Source of the DNA: Streptomyces sp. 1-11
Lineage (GTDB): Bacteria > Actinomycetota > Actinomycetes > Streptomycetales > Streptomycetaceae
Length of the DNA: 64,000 nt
Assembly (NCBI RefSeq): GCF_007176755.1
Contig: NZ_BJTV01000004.1
Location: forward strand, 62,001-126,000
Direction of reading: 5' to 3'
A model generated the notes under the pieces. That model did no database searches and was not told where the DNA came from. It worked only from the letters and a program-made list of their open reading frames with translations. Below, piece after piece: positions 27,384-36,377 of the stretch; position 1 is the first letter of the stretch, and each line of letters begins with the position of its first letter. A program made the position numbers and the translations under genes.

Positions 27384-27427
27384 CGAGGCTAATCCCCACC
27401 GGAGTTCTCCAGCGGGGATTAGCCTCG
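27384..27427. terminator. 14-bp perfect stem-loop
   Basis: CGAGGCTAATCCCC (27384-27397) pairs with GGGGATTAGCCTCG (27414-27427) across 16 nt. It stands between two transposase remnants; it could be a terminator or the end of a lost insertion element. Confidence 0.5.
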
Positions 27428-27489
27428 AGCCTCAGGTCAGAGGCCCGGCCAGCATGCTCCCAGCGGGCCTCCCTCTATCACCGACGCCC

Positions 27490-27640
27490 CTATAACGCAG
27501 GGGTGCGGGAAACCGGCCTGACCAGGTTGAAGACCTCGCGGGCGGCGTATCGCTCGAGGCACCGGATGATCTCGCGTCGGGTCTTGCCCTCCCAGGTGAC
27601 GATCCGCTCACTCTCGGCCCGGATCCGCAGCGTGCCCGAG
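27490..27640 (-). pseudogene. Possible IS110-type transposase C-terminal remnant
   Basis: A minus frame ends with EGKTRREIIRCLERYAAREV, resembling the KRxxIRCLKRYxAREVY end of IS110-family transposases. Only about 40 residues, tentative. Confidence 0.35.
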
Positions 27641-27685
27641 CCGGTGCCGTGGACGACGCCGTTGGTGGTCGGCTCCGCACCGCGT

Positions 27686-28090
27686 TCAGGAGTCGAGGCC
27701 GAGTTCGGCCCAGACCGTTTTGCCGGGGTGACCAGGGGTGACGCCCCAGCGTCGGGCGAGTCGGTCGAGGAGTTGGATGCCGAAACCGCCGGGCTCGGTG
27801 TTCGCGGTGGCGCACTTGCGGGGCCAGCGGTCGCTGGAATCGCTGACGGCTATGCGCAGACACCGACCGTTCCAGGTGAGCTGGATCAGGGGCGGGCCGG
27901 AGCCGTGACGGATGGCATTGGTGATCAGTTCCGAGGCGAGCAGTTCGGCGGTCTCGATCATCCGGTGCCGGCGCAGCGGGCCGCCAAAACCGTCCACGCA
28001 GTCGCGGACCCAGTGCCGGGCTGCGGTGATACTCGCCGTGACTGCGGGGAAGCGCGTCTCGCAGGATGGGATGGTCGATTCGCCGTTCAC
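27686..28090 (-). CDS. RsbW-like ATP-binding anti-sigma kinase (stand-alone HATPase)
   Basis: 134 residues forming one HATPase_c domain: AARHWVRDCVDGFG, ETAELLASELITNAIRHGSG (N box), then PGGFGIQLLDRLARRWGV (G box) and TVWAELGL. The GTG at 28090 follows GGAGGAAC and gives standard length; the frame upstream is not conserved. Such small kinases are common in Streptomyces and phosphorylate STAS partners or bind sigma factors. It lies between the insertion-sequence debris and the tRNA. Confidence 0.85.
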   Translation of the reverse strand: MNGESTIPSCETRFPAVTASITAARHWVRDCVDGFGGPLRRHRMIETAELLASELITNAIRHGSGPPLIQLTWNGRCLRIAVSDSSDRWPRKCATANTEPGGFGIQLLDRLARRWGVTPGHPGKTVWAELGLDS

Positions 28091-28378
28091 GAGGTTCCTC
28101 CAGCGCGGGTGGCTCCGGGCCGCCGCCGACCGGTGCTCTGCGCACCCGGTGGAAGCCATCTGCCGGGTTACCCATGCCTGCCCGGTGAACCGTCCGTGTC
28201 TGCCGGGTGACCGGCAGATCCCGCGGACGTCGTCCGGCGGGGGTTCGACGGTGCCGGCGCGTGCTGGGCGAGTGCGCTGCAGCCCCCTCGACGCCTTCGG
28301 CACCTAGATGGACGACGACACCGCCGTGCCGGCCGTTCCGGCACCCCGCCCCGACGCCGAAGCGCACGAGACCCACGC

Positions 28379-28410
28379 AGTGAAGGCCCGGCGGATGCCG
28401 GGCCTTCACT
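28379..28410 (-). terminator. Terminator of the tRNA-fMet gene
   Basis: AGTGAAGGCCCGGC and GCCGGGCCTTCACT form a perfect 14-bp stem with a GGAT loop, beginning 7 nt after the tRNA 3' end. Confidence 0.85.
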
Positions 28411-28416
28411 TTCGAG

Positions 28417-28490
28417 TAGCGGGGACAGGATTTGAACCTGCGACCTCTGGGTTATGAGCCCAGCGAGCTACCGAGCTGCTCCACCCCGCG
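28417..28490 (-). tRNA. Initiator tRNA-fMet (CAT)
   Basis: 74 nt on the minus strand. It starts CGCGGGGTGGAGCAG, has the D loop AGCTCGGTAGCT, anticodon arm GGGCTCATAACCC, T loop GGTTCAAATCC and acceptor end CCCCGCT-A. Three G:C pairs below the CAT anticodon and the unpaired first base (C1 with T72) are the marks of an initiator tRNA. CCA is not encoded. Confidence 0.95.
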
Positions 28491-28635
28491 TCGGTACGGT
28501 GAACTGTACGGTACCGATCGGAATCGCCCAATCGACCTTCGCCTACGCTCCGGAGCGAGCCCGGCCGGTCGCGAGGTACGGGACGCAGGGACGGCCCGCG
28601 TCGTCGACAACTGCGGGCGGTGACGCGTTTACGCG

Positions 28636-29775
28636 TCAACTGGCCCGAAGACCGACCGCCAGCGTCAGTTCAAGGACCCGGTGTGGCGATGCGAGATCCG
28701 GAAACAGCTCCCGCAGCTGCGACATCCGGTACCGGACTGTCTGGGGATGGACGAACAACGCCGCCGCCACCTCGTCCCGCCTGCCCTGGTGCAGCAGCCA
28801 CGCCCGCAGCGTCTCCTCCAGCCGCCGTGCGGTCGCGACAGGCAAGGTGCGCAACGGCGCGAGGGCTCGGGCACGCAGGTCTGCGAACGCGTCCACGTCG
28901 GCGCTCAGCACCAGCTCGGGCAGGTGGTCCTCGGTGTCGCGGATATCGGAGGAGAGGGAGCGCGCGCGTGCGGCTCGTGCGTACGAGGATGACGCACGAG
29001 TCCATGGCCGGGCCGGGCCGACCACGGCGGTGCGGTCGGTCAGCTGCCGCAAGAGATGTGATCGGTCGGCATCGGGGACGAGCAGCACACCGGTGGCGTC
29101 CGGCAGATCGTCGAGGACGAGGGTGCTCGGGTCGAGTGTGCGGTAGGCGGGCCGGGCCTGGGCGGCGGGCAGCAGGACCGCCGTCAGCGTAACCGGAGGC
29201 TGCCATCCGGCCCGTTGAGCGGAGGCCAGCAGGACGTCCGGGCTCGCGCCGGCGAGGAGGTCGCGGGCCAGGTGTTCCAGGTGGCGCTCGTGGGCCCTGC
29301 CCCTGGCGGCCAGTTCGTCGGCGTGGCCCGCGGCGCTCGCGGCGGAGAGCTCGTCGATGTAGGCGAAGGTCAGCTCGGCGAACTTGGCGACCTCGGCGGC
29401 GGGCAGACCTGCGGGCACGGCGCCCGCTGCCAGGCATCGCCAGGCCACGCGGGCACCGACGCGGTAGGCACTGAGCAGGGCGTCCATCGAACGGCCGTCG
29501 CGCACCTCGCCGCGGCCCAGCTCGTAGGCCGCGTCACCGCCGTCACCGCCCGTGGCGTTTCCGCTCGCGAGGTCCAGGTAGTGTCCCAGGGCGGTGCGAA
29601 CGGCTCGGCGGATGGTGGCGCCCATGTGGCCCGACAGGGCGTTGGCGTAGGAGGGGACTTCGTCGATGATCGCCTGGACCACCTCGTCGGCGGTGGTCTT
29701 CAGCGCGGCCCTCAGTGCGGTGACCGTCGTCTCATCCAGGGCCAGTTCGCTGGCCCTCTGGGTTACACGACTCAC
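28636..29775 (-). CDS. PucR/CdaR-type transcriptional regulator
   Basis: About 379 residues. The N-terminal two thirds are helical without membrane segments, with RAVRTALGHYLDLASG and MDALLSAYRVGARVAWR. The C-terminal 60 residues are the PucR helix-turn-helix with EVAAALFVHPQTVRYRMSQL. Start at GTG 29775 (AGGGA upstream); a GTG at 29802 adds nine residues. It is divergent from the reductase-desaturase operon, so control of lipid desaturation genes is likely by position. Confidence 0.85.
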   Translation of the reverse strand: MSRVTQRASELALDETTVTALRAALKTTADEVVQAIIDEVPSYANALSGHMGATIRRAVRTALGHYLDLASGNATGGDGGDAAYELGRGEVRDGRSMDALLSAYRVGARVAWRCLAAGAVPAGLPAAEVAKFAELTFAYIDELSAASAAGHADELAARGRAHERHLEHLARDLLAGASPDVLLASAQRAGWQPPVTLTAVLLPAAQARPAYRTLDPSTLVLDDLPDATGVLLVPDADRSHLLRQLTDRTAVVGPARPWTRASSSYARAARARSLSSDIRDTEDHLPELVLSADVDAFADLRARALAPLRTLPVATARRLEETLRAWLLHQGRRDEVAAALFVHPQTVRYRMSQLRELFPDLASPHRVLELTLAVGLRAS

Positions 29776-29862
29776 GTTTTTATTCCCTGCGAACAATTTC
29801 ACCCACCAGATTCACGTCCTACGGTCAGGACTTTACGCCCTGAGGCGCAGCAAGCTGGAGTC

Positions 29863-30918
29863 ATGACGAGTGCAACCCTCCGCAGCAGGGCGTGGAAACT
29901 GCTGGAGATGGTCACGACGCCGCTGCTGCCGTCGGACTACCTCGACCTGGTCAGCCCGCTGCGCGCGGGCGCCGACCTGCGGGGGCGCATCGAGGCCGTG
30001 CGCCCCGAGACGGCCGACGCCGCGACCATCGTGATCAGACCGGGACGGGGCTGGCGCGGCCACACAGCCGGTCAGTACGTGCGGATCGGGGTCGACGTCG
30101 ACGGGGTGCGCCTGTGGCGTGCCTACTCCCTCACCTCGCCGACGAACCGCCAGGACGGCCGCGTCACGATCACCGTGAAGGCGATCCCCGACGGCAAGGT
30201 CAGCAACCACCTGGTCCGCAGGGCGAAACCGGGCACGCTGATCCAGCTCGACCAGGCGACCGGTGACTTCGTGCTGCCGCAGGCCAAGCCGGCCAAGGTG
30301 CTCTACCTGACGGCCGGCAGCGGCATCACGCCGGTGATGGGCATGCTGCGCGACACCGAGTTCGACGACGTCGTCATGGTCCACTGCGCGCCGCGGCCGC
30401 ACGACGTGATCTTCCGAGGCGATCTGCACGACCTGGTCGCGGACAAGAAGCTGCGGCTCACCGAGGTGCACACCGAGACGGACGGCATGCTCGACATCGC
30501 CCGTCTCGACGAGCTCGTGCCCGACTGGGCCGAGCGCGAGACCTGGGCCTGCGGGCCCGCGGGCCTGCTGGACGCCGCCGAAGCGCACTGGACCGAGCAC
30601 GGCGTACAGGAGCGCCTGCACACCGAGCGCTTCCGCCCCGGCATCGTCGTGGCCGGCGACGGTGGCGAGGTCACGTTCAGCACCACGGGCAAGACCGTCG
30701 ACGCGGACGGCGCCACGCCGTTGCTGGACGTCGGTGAAGAGGCCGGCGTGCTCATGCCCTCCGGGTGCCGCATGGGCATCTGCTTCGGCTGCGTCACGCC
30801 GCTCAAGGCGGGCGCCGTACGCGACCTGCGCACCGGCGAGATCACCGAGGCCGAACCGGGCGTCCTCATCCAGACCTGCGTGTCCGCCGCCGCGGGCCCC
30901 TGCGACATCGAACGGTAG
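29863..30918 (+). CDS. Ferredoxin reductase (FAD/NAD/2Fe-2S), desaturase electron donor
   Basis: 351 residues. FAD domain with AGQYVRIGV and RAYSLTS, NAD(P) domain with TAGSGITPVMGMLRD, and a C-terminal plant-type [2Fe-2S] domain with CRMGICFGC and a later QTC. The domain order equals that of the mycobacterial stearoyl-CoA desaturase oxidoreductase (Rv3230c type). The next gene, 7 nt downstream, is the desaturase that would receive the electrons. The ATG at 29863 is chosen because the longer frame upstream has no homology and overlaps the divergent regulator. Confidence 0.9.
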   Translation: MTSATLRSRAWKLLEMVTTPLLPSDYLDLVSPLRAGADLRGRIEAVRPETADAATIVIRPGRGWRGHTAGQYVRIGVDVDGVRLWRAYSLTSPTNRQDGRVTITVKAIPDGKVSNHLVRRAKPGTLIQLDQATGDFVLPQAKPAKVLYLTAGSGITPVMGMLRDTEFDDVVMVHCAPRPHDVIFRGDLHDLVADKKLRLTEVHTETDGMLDIARLDELVPDWAERETWACGPAGLLDAAEAHWTEHGVQERLHTERFRPGIVVAGDGGEVTFSTTGKTVDADGATPLLDVGEEAGVLMPSGCRMGICFGCVTPLKAGAVRDLRTGEITEAEPGVLIQTCVSAAAGPCDIER

Positions 30919-30925
30919 GAACACC

Positions 30926-32047
30926 TTGACCGCCATCGACCCCACCGCCCACCTGACCGCGGAGCAGATCGAGGAGCTCGGCCGCGAGCTGGACGCGATC
31001 CGCGACGAGGTGATCGCCGGCCGCGGCGAGAAGGACGCCGCCTACATTCGTAAGGTCGTCGCGGCGCAGCGCAAGCTCGAACTGGTCAGCAGGGGTGTGC
31101 TGCTGTTCTCGTTCTTCCCGCCCGCGTGGCTGCTCGGCACCGCCGGACTGTCCGTGGCGAAGATCATGGACAACATGGAGATCGGCCACAACATCCTGCA
31201 CGGCCAGTGGGACTGGATGCGGGACCCGAAGATCCACTCCACCACCTGGGAATGGGACCACGTCTCGCCGTCCGACCAGTGGAAGCACTCGCACAACGAG
31301 CTGCACCACACGTACACCAACGTGATCGGCAAGGACAACGACCTCGGCTACGGCATCATGCGCGTCGACGAGGACCAGGAGTGGCACCCGTTCCACCTCG
31401 GTCAGCCGCTGTGGAACTTCGTCAACGCCTGCTTCTTCGAGTACGGCATCGCGGCGTACGACCTGGAGCTCGGCAAGAACCTGAGCGAGCGCCGCCGCAG
31501 GAACCCCGAGTTCCGCGCGCGGGCGAAGGCCGTGGGCCGCAAGATCCGCAAGCAGGTGCTCAAGGACTACGTGATCCACCCGCTGCTGTCGGGCCCGTCG
31601 TTCCTCACGACGCTCGCCGCCACGTTCACCGCGAACCTGGTCCGCAACGTCTGGTCCCACTCCGTGATCATGTGCGGGCACTTCCCCGAGGGCGTACAGG
31701 TCTTCGAGCGCCGGTCGATCGAGGACGAGACGCGCGGCCAGTGGTACCTGCGCCAGATGATGGGCTCGGCGAACATCAGCGGCAGCAGGGCCATGCACTT
31801 CATGACCGGCAACCTGTCGCACCAGATCGAGCACCACCTGTTCCCGGACCTGCCGAGCAACCGGTACGCCGAGGTCGCGGTGAAGGTGCGCGCGCTGTTC
31901 GAGAAGTACGAGCTGGAGTACGTCACCGGGCCGCTGCCCAAGCAGGTGTTCTCCGCGTGGCGCAAGGTCGTCCGGCTCTCGCTGCCGAACAAGAAGAAGC
32001 CCGCGGTCCAGACGCCGGCTCGCGAGCAGGAGCTCGTCGCAGCCTGA
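30926..32047 (+). CDS. Acyl-CoA/fatty acid delta-9 desaturase (DesA3-like)
   Basis: 373 residues. Histidine boxes HNILHG, HNELHH and HQIEHHLFPDLP are all present, with hydrophobic stretches at about 50-75 and 210-240. The start is TTG 30926 with AGGA six nt upstream, immediately after the reductase stop, so the pair is coupled. Introduces a double bond into fatty acyl chains at the membrane using electrons from the reductase. Confidence 0.9.
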   Translation: MTAIDPTAHLTAEQIEELGRELDAIRDEVIAGRGEKDAAYIRKVVAAQRKLELVSRGVLLFSFFPPAWLLGTAGLSVAKIMDNMEIGHNILHGQWDWMRDPKIHSTTWEWDHVSPSDQWKHSHNELHHTYTNVIGKDNDLGYGIMRVDEDQEWHPFHLGQPLWNFVNACFFEYGIAAYDLELGKNLSERRRRNPEFRARAKAVGRKIRKQVLKDYVIHPLLSGPSFLTTLAATFTANLVRNVWSHSVIMCGHFPEGVQVFERRSIEDETRGQWYLRQMMGSANISGSRAMHFMTGNLSHQIEHHLFPDLPSNRYAEVAVKVRALFEKYELEYVTGPLPKQVFSAWRKVVRLSLPNKKKPAVQTPAREQELVAA

Positions 32048-32056
32048 CGGGTAAAA

Positions 32057-32087
32057 GCGCCTGGCTCACGAACCCGAGGTCAGGCGC
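32057..32087. terminator. Stem-loop after the desaturase gene
   Basis: GCGCCTG and CAGGCGC pair across 17 nt, starting 10 nt after the desaturase stop and between convergent genes. Confidence 0.5.
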
Positions 32088-32239
32088 CCTTGTCCGCCGG
32101 GGGATTCCGGCGGCCGCCGGCGAAGCGGCGCCGCCGGAACCCCGGGGCCGGGCGCGGGTTCCGGGGCCGACCGTGCCCGGCCACCCCTTCGCCGCGTCGC
32201 GCCGGCCCCTGTCAGGGCCCTGCCGGAGGACCTGCCCGC

Positions 32240-33181
32240 TCAGGGGGCGGTGGGCCCGACGTCCGGGAGGCCCAGTCGGAACCTGCCGAACTGTGCGCCG
32301 TCCCGGGCGGCGAAGAACCGCTTCAGCAGGTCCTCCTCCTCGAACGCCGCGTTCAGCCGCTCCCGCACCTTCCCCAGCACCTCCCGCGGGCCCTCCGGGC
32401 CGCCGAAGCGCAGCAGTTCGGCGCACATGGCCTCGTCCTCGCGGAGCTGGTCCAGCAGCCAGCGGACGAGGTCCAGGCCTGTGGTGCAGGGGATCGAGCC
32501 GGTGATGTGCAGGGAGGGGCCCTCCTCGGTCACCGGGTCGTGCCAGTAGCCCCGCGGCAGGAAGAGGACGTCCCCGGGCGAGAGCACCAGGTCGTCGACG
32601 GCCTCGGCCGGTGGCGTGCCCATCTCCGAGTCCCTCGGGTGCATGGAGAACTCGTTGCGCCCGAAGATGCGCCACCGCTTCCTGCCCTGGAGCTGGATGG
32701 CGAACACGTCGTGGTTGTCCCAGTGGGCGTTGAAGCCGCCGGTGGGCGCCCAGGAGGCATACAGGTTGAACTCGAAGTCGCTGAGCAGCCTGCGTTCGAA
32801 GGCCTCGGAGAGCTGCGACAGTCCGGGGTGGATCTCGTCCGCGTACCGCATCGCGAGCGTGTGGCCCGCGCTCAGTGCCGCTCGCAGCCGCACCGGATCG
32901 ACGCGGACCCGGCGGCGCCCGCGCCGGGCGGCGCGTGCCTCCATGTACGAGGCCTCGGGGAGCTGTCTGCCGTCCCGGGACAACCGCATCTGCGGGGATC
33001 TGAGGGGGTGCGTCTCCAGAATCTCGTTGAGGTCGTCCCAGCCGAAGAGGCTCCTGATCGGCTCCGCGGCACCGGGGAACACGCGATGTTCCCGGTGGTA
33101 GACCCGCGTCAGGAAGTCGCCGGCCGTCAGGGTGGAGACGAAGTCGTCCACAGCGGCCGAGAGGTCTGTGGGGGATTCCAT
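32240..33181 (-). CDS. JmjC/cupin-4 type Fe(II)/2-oxoglutarate oxygenase
   Basis: 313 residues. Cupin core with NAHWDNHDVFAIQLQGRKRW and VLFLPRGYWHDPVTEEG gives the HxD...H iron triad; LHITGSIPC follows. This is the ribosomal-oxygenase-like JmjC family that hydroxylates amino-acid side chains of proteins or peptides. GGAGG lies 4 nt before ATG 33181. It is 98 nt downstream of the SARP regulator and near a lantibiotic cluster, so side-chain hydroxylation of a lantibiotic peptide is possible but unproven. Confidence 0.85.
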   Translation of the reverse strand: MESPTDLSAAVDDFVSTLTAGDFLTRVYHREHRVFPGAAEPIRSLFGWDDLNEILETHPLRSPQMRLSRDGRQLPEASYMEARAARRGRRRVRVDPVRLRAALSAGHTLAMRYADEIHPGLSQLSEAFERRLLSDFEFNLYASWAPTGGFNAHWDNHDVFAIQLQGRKRWRIFGRNEFSMHPRDSEMGTPPAEAVDDLVLSPGDVLFLPRGYWHDPVTEEGPSLHITGSIPCTTGLDLVRWLLDQLREDEAMCAELLRFGGPEGPREVLGKVRERLNAAFEEEDLLKRFFAARDGAQFGRFRLGLPDVGPTAP

Positions 33182-33279
33182 GGCTCCTCCGTGGTTCACC
33201 GTCGGCGCGGGACCGGCCGGTTGCGTTGGGAAGTCGGTGGACGGGGTGCCGGGGGGCGGACCGGCCGTGGTCGTAGGCC

Positions 33280-34167
33280 TCACCCGGTCGCCTCCTGGAC
33301 GGAGAGCCGGGGGGCCGGCACGGCCGGAAGCGGCCGGCCTCGCTCGCGTCCCGGGGCGGCTTCACCCCAGGGGGCCTGAGCCCGGCACGAGGCGGCGCGT
33401 ACGACCAGCCGCAGGGCCTCGTCGCCGTCCCAGGTGAGCGCCGCGCCTCTGATGGCCTCGACGCTCGGGGGCACGTCGAGGCCCAGGTCCTCGACGAGGA
33501 CCGTCCTGCAGCGCCTGAGGACGCTCAAGGCGCCTGCCGAGTCGCCCTGGACGCAGTACACCGCTGCCAGGAGCTCCCACAGACGTTGCCGGTACGGCGC
33601 TTCCGCGATGATCGTCTCGATGCGGTAGGACAGCATCTCGGTCCGGCCCGCGATGAGCAGCGCGGTGAAGAGGTCCTCGTACGTGTCGAGGCGCCCGTTG
33701 CGCAGTCCCGTCGCGTGCGCGTCGAACCAGCGCGTCATCGGCAGATCCTGCCCGAACGGGCCGCGCCAGAGGGCCAGCGCGTCCTCGAGTACGGCGATGG
33801 CCCGGTCGACCTCGCCCCGCGCCAGGTGGTTGCGGCCCTGCCGGGAGGCCTGGACGAACATGGGCAGGTCCACCTCGTCCGGCCCGGCCTCGACCCGGTA
33901 GCCGCTCTGACTGCCGCGGGATGTCTTGATCCTGTCGCTCAGTCCCGGCGTGGCCCGGTCGAGATCGCGCCGCAGTCCGGTGAAGTGACTGCGAATGTTC
34001 GCCTTGGCCGACGAGGGCGGATCGTCCCACAGCAGTTCGGCCAGTTCCGTCATTCCGATGGGGTGACCGGACCGCAGGAGCAGAGCCGTGAGAATCGCCC
34101 GCCGCATGGGGGAACGAACCTCGACCTCTTCCTGAAATCGCAGGTGTCCCAGGATTCTGAACAGCAC
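33280..34167 (-). CDS. SARP-family regulator (winged helix + BTAD)
   Basis: 295 residues from GTG 34167 (FRILGHLRF start, AGGAG upstream). Residues about 10-95 form an OmpR-like winged helix (MTELAELLWDDPP, ANIRSHFTGLRRDL), residues 100-250 a bacterial transcriptional activation domain with YRQRLWELLAAVYCVQGD and LRRCRTVLVEDLGLDVPPS. SARPs activate secondary-metabolite clusters by binding heptameric direct repeats. An upstream start at 34290 is possible but unlike the family. Probably the activator of the lantibiotic genes. Confidence 0.82.
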   Translation of the reverse strand: MLFRILGHLRFQEEVEVRSPMRRAILTALLLRSGHPIGMTELAELLWDDPPSSAKANIRSHFTGLRRDLDRATPGLSDRIKTSRGSQSGYRVEAGPDEVDLPMFVQASRQGRNHLARGEVDRAIAVLEDALALWRGPFGQDLPMTRWFDAHATGLRNGRLDTYEDLFTALLIAGRTEMLSYRIETIIAEAPYRQRLWELLAAVYCVQGDSAGALSVLRRCRTVLVEDLGLDVPPSVEAIRGAALTWDGDEALRLVVRAASCRAQAPWGEAAPGRERGRPLPAVPAPRLSVQEATG

Positions 34168-34922
34168 GGTGCCACCCACTCCTTTCACGGGAGCGGACAG
34201 CACAGGGCTGTGAACAACACCTTCTTCTCGGGAAAAAACGTCAGTAATACGAAGCGGCGACTCACGGTCGACGTCATAATTGTCCCCCATTATTTGCTCA
34301 ATGTGACGATCTGTTCAGCTTGCCCGTGACGCGTACCGCGCGGAGTCCGGCGGCGCGGGCCCCGGCGGCCTGGCCGGCCATGGTGCGGACCGGCGCGGGC
34401 AGGCGCGGTGTCCGCGGCGAGCAGGAGTGAAGGCCGTGGCGAGCGTGACCGCCAGGAACATGCCTCGCCTCCAATTCATATGTCCGCAAAGGACGTTGAA
34501 GGGCATTGGGCCGGTGGTGTCCCCTTTGCCACGGCCGCTTCGCCTTACCCCGGCGGCAACAGCGACCGAGGAGAGGAAACCATTCGGAAACCCGCCCGTG
34601 CGCATCCGAGATCTGTCAGGAAATTGCCGGGCAGCCAGTTGCCACATGCAGCCAGGACATGACGGGACGAACCAGCGCCCGCTCGCGACGGATGCCGGTC
34701 GGTGAAGTCCCTTTCGACCGACTCCTGTGATCCTCGCGGGCGACGGGGTACCGAAGTGACGAGTCGTCCGCAAGCCGCATCGGACGTCATCAGTCGCTAC
34801 CATGCCGATCATGCAGACTGTTGACAGGAGCATCACCAGAAACGCACAGACCGGCGCCCCCGCTTCAGGGCGCGTGGTCGACGCGGGCTAGTTCACAGGG
34901 TGGCCGTAAAAGGGGGAAGCAC
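34168..34922. other. Intergenic region between two divergent regulators
   Basis: 755 nt, noticeably richer in A/T around 34250-34310 (for example CATAATTGTCCCCCATTATT), which suits promoters for both the SARP and the LuxR-type gene. I see no convincing gene. Confidence 0.5.
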
Positions 34923-35915
34923 TTGACCGAGGTGCTGGCACTTGACCAGGAAACACTACGGGTGTATCGCGCGTTCCTGTTCCACAACGAACAGGAGGCA
35001 CACGAGCTGGCCCGGCTGACGAGCAGCGACGACGGCAGCGTGAAGGCGGCCATAACACGGCTCGTCGACCTGTCGCTGCTGGCCCCTTCCGAGGACTCGC
35101 CGGGCGGGCTGAGAGCCGTGGACCCGTTGCGCGGGATAAGAGTCCTGCTCGAGCGGGAGCAGGAGGAGCTCGCGTGGCGGGAACACCGCATCAAGCACAA
35201 CACGACGGTGCTCGACGCTCTGGCCGCCGAATACGCCGCCGCCGTGAGATCAGCCCAGGTCGACGGCATCGAGCGGCTGCATCGCATCGATGACATCCGT
35301 ACGCGTATCGAGGCCCTGGCGGAGTCCTGTCAGCAGGAGAGTCTGGCCTTCCATCCCGCGGGGGGACTGACCGAGGAGTCGGTGGAAGCCTCACGGCTCC
35401 TCAACGAGCGCGCCATCGCCAGAGGCGTGCGTTTTCGCTCTATCTACATCGACAGTATCATGCGTGATCGCGTCACCCGGTCGCACGCCCAGTGGATGGT
35501 CGAGCACGACTGCGAGGTGCGCACCACCCCCTCCCTGCCGATGCGCCTGCTGATCGTGGACACGACGGCCGCCGTGGTCAGCGGGCTGCCCGGGCAGGTC
35601 TCCGGCACGACGCTGCTCTTCAGGAGCCGGCCGGTGGTGCTGGCCATGCGGGCGCTGTTCGAGGCGTACTGGGACCATGCCAACTCGTTCTCCCAGCCAG
35701 CCGGCTCCGGCGAGACGGAGCCCTGCGAGATCACACCTCAGGAACGCAAGCTGCTCGAGTTGCTGGCCGAAGGTCTCACCGACAGCGCGGTGGCCCGCTC
35801 GCTGGGCATCAGCGTGCGCACGGAGCGCCGGAAACTGGCCGGGCTGATGGAGCGGCTCGGCGTCTCCAGCCGCTTCGCGGCAGGTGTGCAGGCGGCTCGC
35901 CGGCAGTGGATCTGA
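34923..35915 (+). CDS. LuxR-type regulator with TrmB-like N-terminus
   Basis: 330 residues from TTG 34923, which has AGGGGGAAG upstream. The N-terminal part looks like a TrmB-type helix-turn-helix (LARLTSSDDGSVKAAITRLV) followed by a coiled segment and a ligand-binding-like middle. The C-terminal 65 residues are a LuxR helix-turn-helix (ITPQERKLLELLAEGLTDSA, LGISVRTERRKLAGLMERLG). It is a common type of pathway regulator beside Streptomyces peptide clusters. Confidence 0.82.
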   Translation: MTEVLALDQETLRVYRAFLFHNEQEAHELARLTSSDDGSVKAAITRLVDLSLLAPSEDSPGGLRAVDPLRGIRVLLEREQEELAWREHRIKHNTTVLDALAAEYAAAVRSAQVDGIERLHRIDDIRTRIEALAESCQQESLAFHPAGGLTEESVEASRLLNERAIARGVRFRSIYIDSIMRDRVTRSHAQWMVEHDCEVRTTPSLPMRLLIVDTTAAVVSGLPGQVSGTTLLFRSRPVVLAMRALFEAYWDHANSFSQPAGSGETEPCEITPQERKLLELLAEGLTDSAVARSLGISVRTERRKLAGLMERLGVSSRFAAGVQAARRQWI

Positions 35916-36377
35916 CGCACCGGACGGAGCGGGGGTCTGTCGCCCGGCGGAATCGGCCAGGTGAAGTCCGACACCAGCGGTTCCGCGGGAAGGCCGGCAC
36001 CCGCCTCGGCCTGTGCGGTCACGGCCCACGGCGACTCGGCCGCGGGCGCGGTGGTGGCCACCGATGCGGGCCGGCGGACTCCTCGGGACAAAGCGGATCC
36101 TTCCATGGGACGGTGAGCGCGGCGCCGCGCGCCGGCGCCGGGGCGGTCAGAGCACCGGACGGCCTCCTGGGCCGTGTCCGCGAACGCGCCCGTGCCGCGC
36201 CGGCCGGCACGCCCGCTCGCCGCGCCGGCCGGAAGCCCGAGCCCGCACGGTGCGAGGGCGGCCTGTGCGAGGGCGGCCGGCCGGCACTCCCCCGGGCCTT
36301 CGGCCGGGACCCCGGGCACGGGCCGGACGCCGCGACGCCCGCACGGCGTGCGGACGACGCGACCTCACGGACACGGT
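35916..36377. other. Intergenic between convergent genes
   Basis: 462 nt, extremely G+C-rich; open frames are Arg/Pro/Ala low complexity without starts. No gene seen. Confidence 0.5.

Noticed and set aside
28417..28490. tRNA-fMet as integration site of a mobile element
   Set aside because: No second copy of the tRNA 3' end, no integrase and no excisionase gene seen in the window.
34400..34500. Signal-peptide-like start on the minus strand (MFLAVTLATAF)
   Set aside because: The frame breaks inside the hydrophobic stretch and no mature protein follows; not enough to call a gene.
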